DNA from: an uncultured Pirellulales bacterium
GTDB taxonomy: Bacteria > Planctomycetota > Planctomycetia > Pirellulales > Thermoguttaceae
Assembly: GCA_938015445.1 (NCBI GenBank)
Contig: CALLPE010000028.1
Span: forward strand, 1-47,038
Direction: 5' to 3'
DNA: 47,038 bases
The translations under genes were made by a program, and so were the position numbers. Position 1 is the first letter of the stretch. Each line of letters starts with the position of its first letter. Below, one piece after another: positions 46,270-47,038 of the stretch. Under the pieces are notes generated by a model. That model saw nothing but the letters and a program-made list of their open reading frames with translations. It searched no databases and was not told where the DNA came from.

Positions 46270-46869
46270 ATGCGACACCGACGCCGAGGCCGCAAATTAG
46301 GTAGGAATCCCAAGCACCAGCGGGCATTGCTGCGCAGCGTGGCCTGCGCGCTGATCCTGACCGAGCGCGATGCCGAGGGAGAGCCGAACAAGCCCCGTGT
46401 TCGCGGTCGGATTGTCACCACGCTCAGCAAGGCTAAAGAGGTTCGCCCGTTATTGGAACGCTGCATTACCATCGCCCGACGCGCCCTGGCCGCCCAGGAA
46501 GCTGCCGACCGCCTGGAACCCGACGCGGAAAAATACACCGACGTTTGGCGCCGTTGGCGCCAGAGCGAAGCCTGGTACGAGTGGTGCCGCACAGTGGCAC
46601 CGGCCGTGGCTGCCCGCCGACGGTTGCTCTCTCTGCTGGGCAATAAGCGAGCGGTGCGCATCTTGTTCGAAGACATCGCGCCGCGTTACGCCGACCGCGA
46701 GGGCGGATACCTGAGAATCCTCCGCCTGCCCAAACCCCGCTTGGGCGACGCCGGGCCGCGGGCCATTCTGGAATTCGTCGGCGTACACGACCGGGTAAAA
46801 GCCAAACCGCCCAAGCCGGTCTTCGATATCCCCAGCGAGCCTCAACCAGCTTCCGAAGCCAGCTCGTGA
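46270..46869 (+). CDS. rplQ: 50S ribosomal protein L17 with internal insertion
   Basis: 199 aa; L17 is usually 115-130. MRHRRRGRKLGRNPKHQRAL and LSKAKEVRPLLERCITIARR are standard, as are GNKRAVRILFEDIAPRYADR and GGYLRILRLPKPRLGDAGPR. Residues ~72-112 between these blocks are inserted: mostly helical, Trp-rich (VWRRWRQSEAWYEWCRTVA). A smaller expansion lies at ~33-46, and the C-terminal ~25 residues are Pro/Ser/Ala-rich. It is the last gene of the alpha cluster. Confidence 0.95.
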   Translation: MRHRRRGRKLGRNPKHQRALLRSVACALILTERDAEGEPNKPRVRGRIVTTLSKAKEVRPLLERCITIARRALAAQEAADRLEPDAEKYTDVWRRWRQSEAWYEWCRTVAPAVAARRRLLSLLGNKRAVRILFEDIAPRYADREGGYLRILRLPKPRLGDAGPRAILEFVGVHDRVKAKPPKPVFDIPSEPQPASEASS

Positions 46870-47038
46870 GCGGGTCGTTTCGGCTCAGCGGCAAACAAAC
46901 CGACGAGCATTCCGCAGCCAATCGCTGATGGTGTCGCTCCGGGTTCGGGCCGGGGGGACGTTCTTTTTTCGTCTCGCCCGTCCCGCCAACGGCATCAGCG
47001 CCGCCCCACCCCCACCCCCCCGCCGGCCACAATATTTA
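46870..47038. other. right-end intergenic sequence
   Basis: No gene is seen. A T6 run at ~46963-46968 lies in the loop between GGGACG and CGTCCC, which is not a normal terminator layout. Confidence 0.4.

Overview
The window looks like a chromosomal segment of a planctomycete, probably Pirellulales-like. This rests on gene content alone: a DUF1559 type II pseudopilin, a SpoVG with an inserted zinc ribbon, separate mcsA and mcsB genes, frequent GTG/TTG starts, and a spc/alpha ribosomal cluster with extended L5, S17 and L17. The DNA is GC-rich throughout, with no obvious change in composition at the CRISPR locus.

Left edge (1-3687): the end of a CRISPR array (one partial and three full 37-bp repeats), a candidate tracrRNA between the array and cas9, and a 1102-aa Cas9 of type II-C character with all RuvC and HNH catalytic residues. 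No cas1, cas2 or cas4 lies downstream. If adaptation genes exist they are left of base 1. The repeat can fold on itself over the same bases predicted to pair with the tracrRNA. This is the most system-like feature of the window.

Middle (3994-28671): housekeeping and accessory genes. These are ispE-spoVG; a secreted HEXXH metallopeptidase; a POT-type transporter with a ~250-residue Ala-rich insertion; a DUF1559 pseudopilin; mcsB and mcsA (protein-arginine kinase and its zinc activator) separated by 721 bp; rplM-rpsI; a large secreted protein of unknown function preceded by a tandem array of small hairpins; a small HELWH protein; the primary sigma factor with a structured upstream region; a membrane-anchored coiled-coil protein; rpsO-pnp; a soluble histidine kinase; and a glucosyl-3-phosphoglycerate synthase fused to a HAD phosphatase, which would make glucosylglycerate with one polypeptide.

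Right (28815-46869): a near-complete S10-spc-alpha supercluster led by a strong sigma-70-type promoter: rpsJ, rplC, rplD, rplW, rplB, rpsS, rplV, rpsC, rplP, rpmC, rpsQ, rplN, rplX, rplE, rpsN, rpsH, rplF, rplR, rpsE, rplO, secY, adk, map, rpmJ, rpsM, rpsK, rpsD, rpoA, rplQ. rpmD (L30) and infA are missing from their usual places. Many junctions are spread out by 180-290 bp of non-coding DNA with short direct repeats, while rpsC/rplP overlap by 62 bp. All assignments come from reading the sequence; no database search was run.
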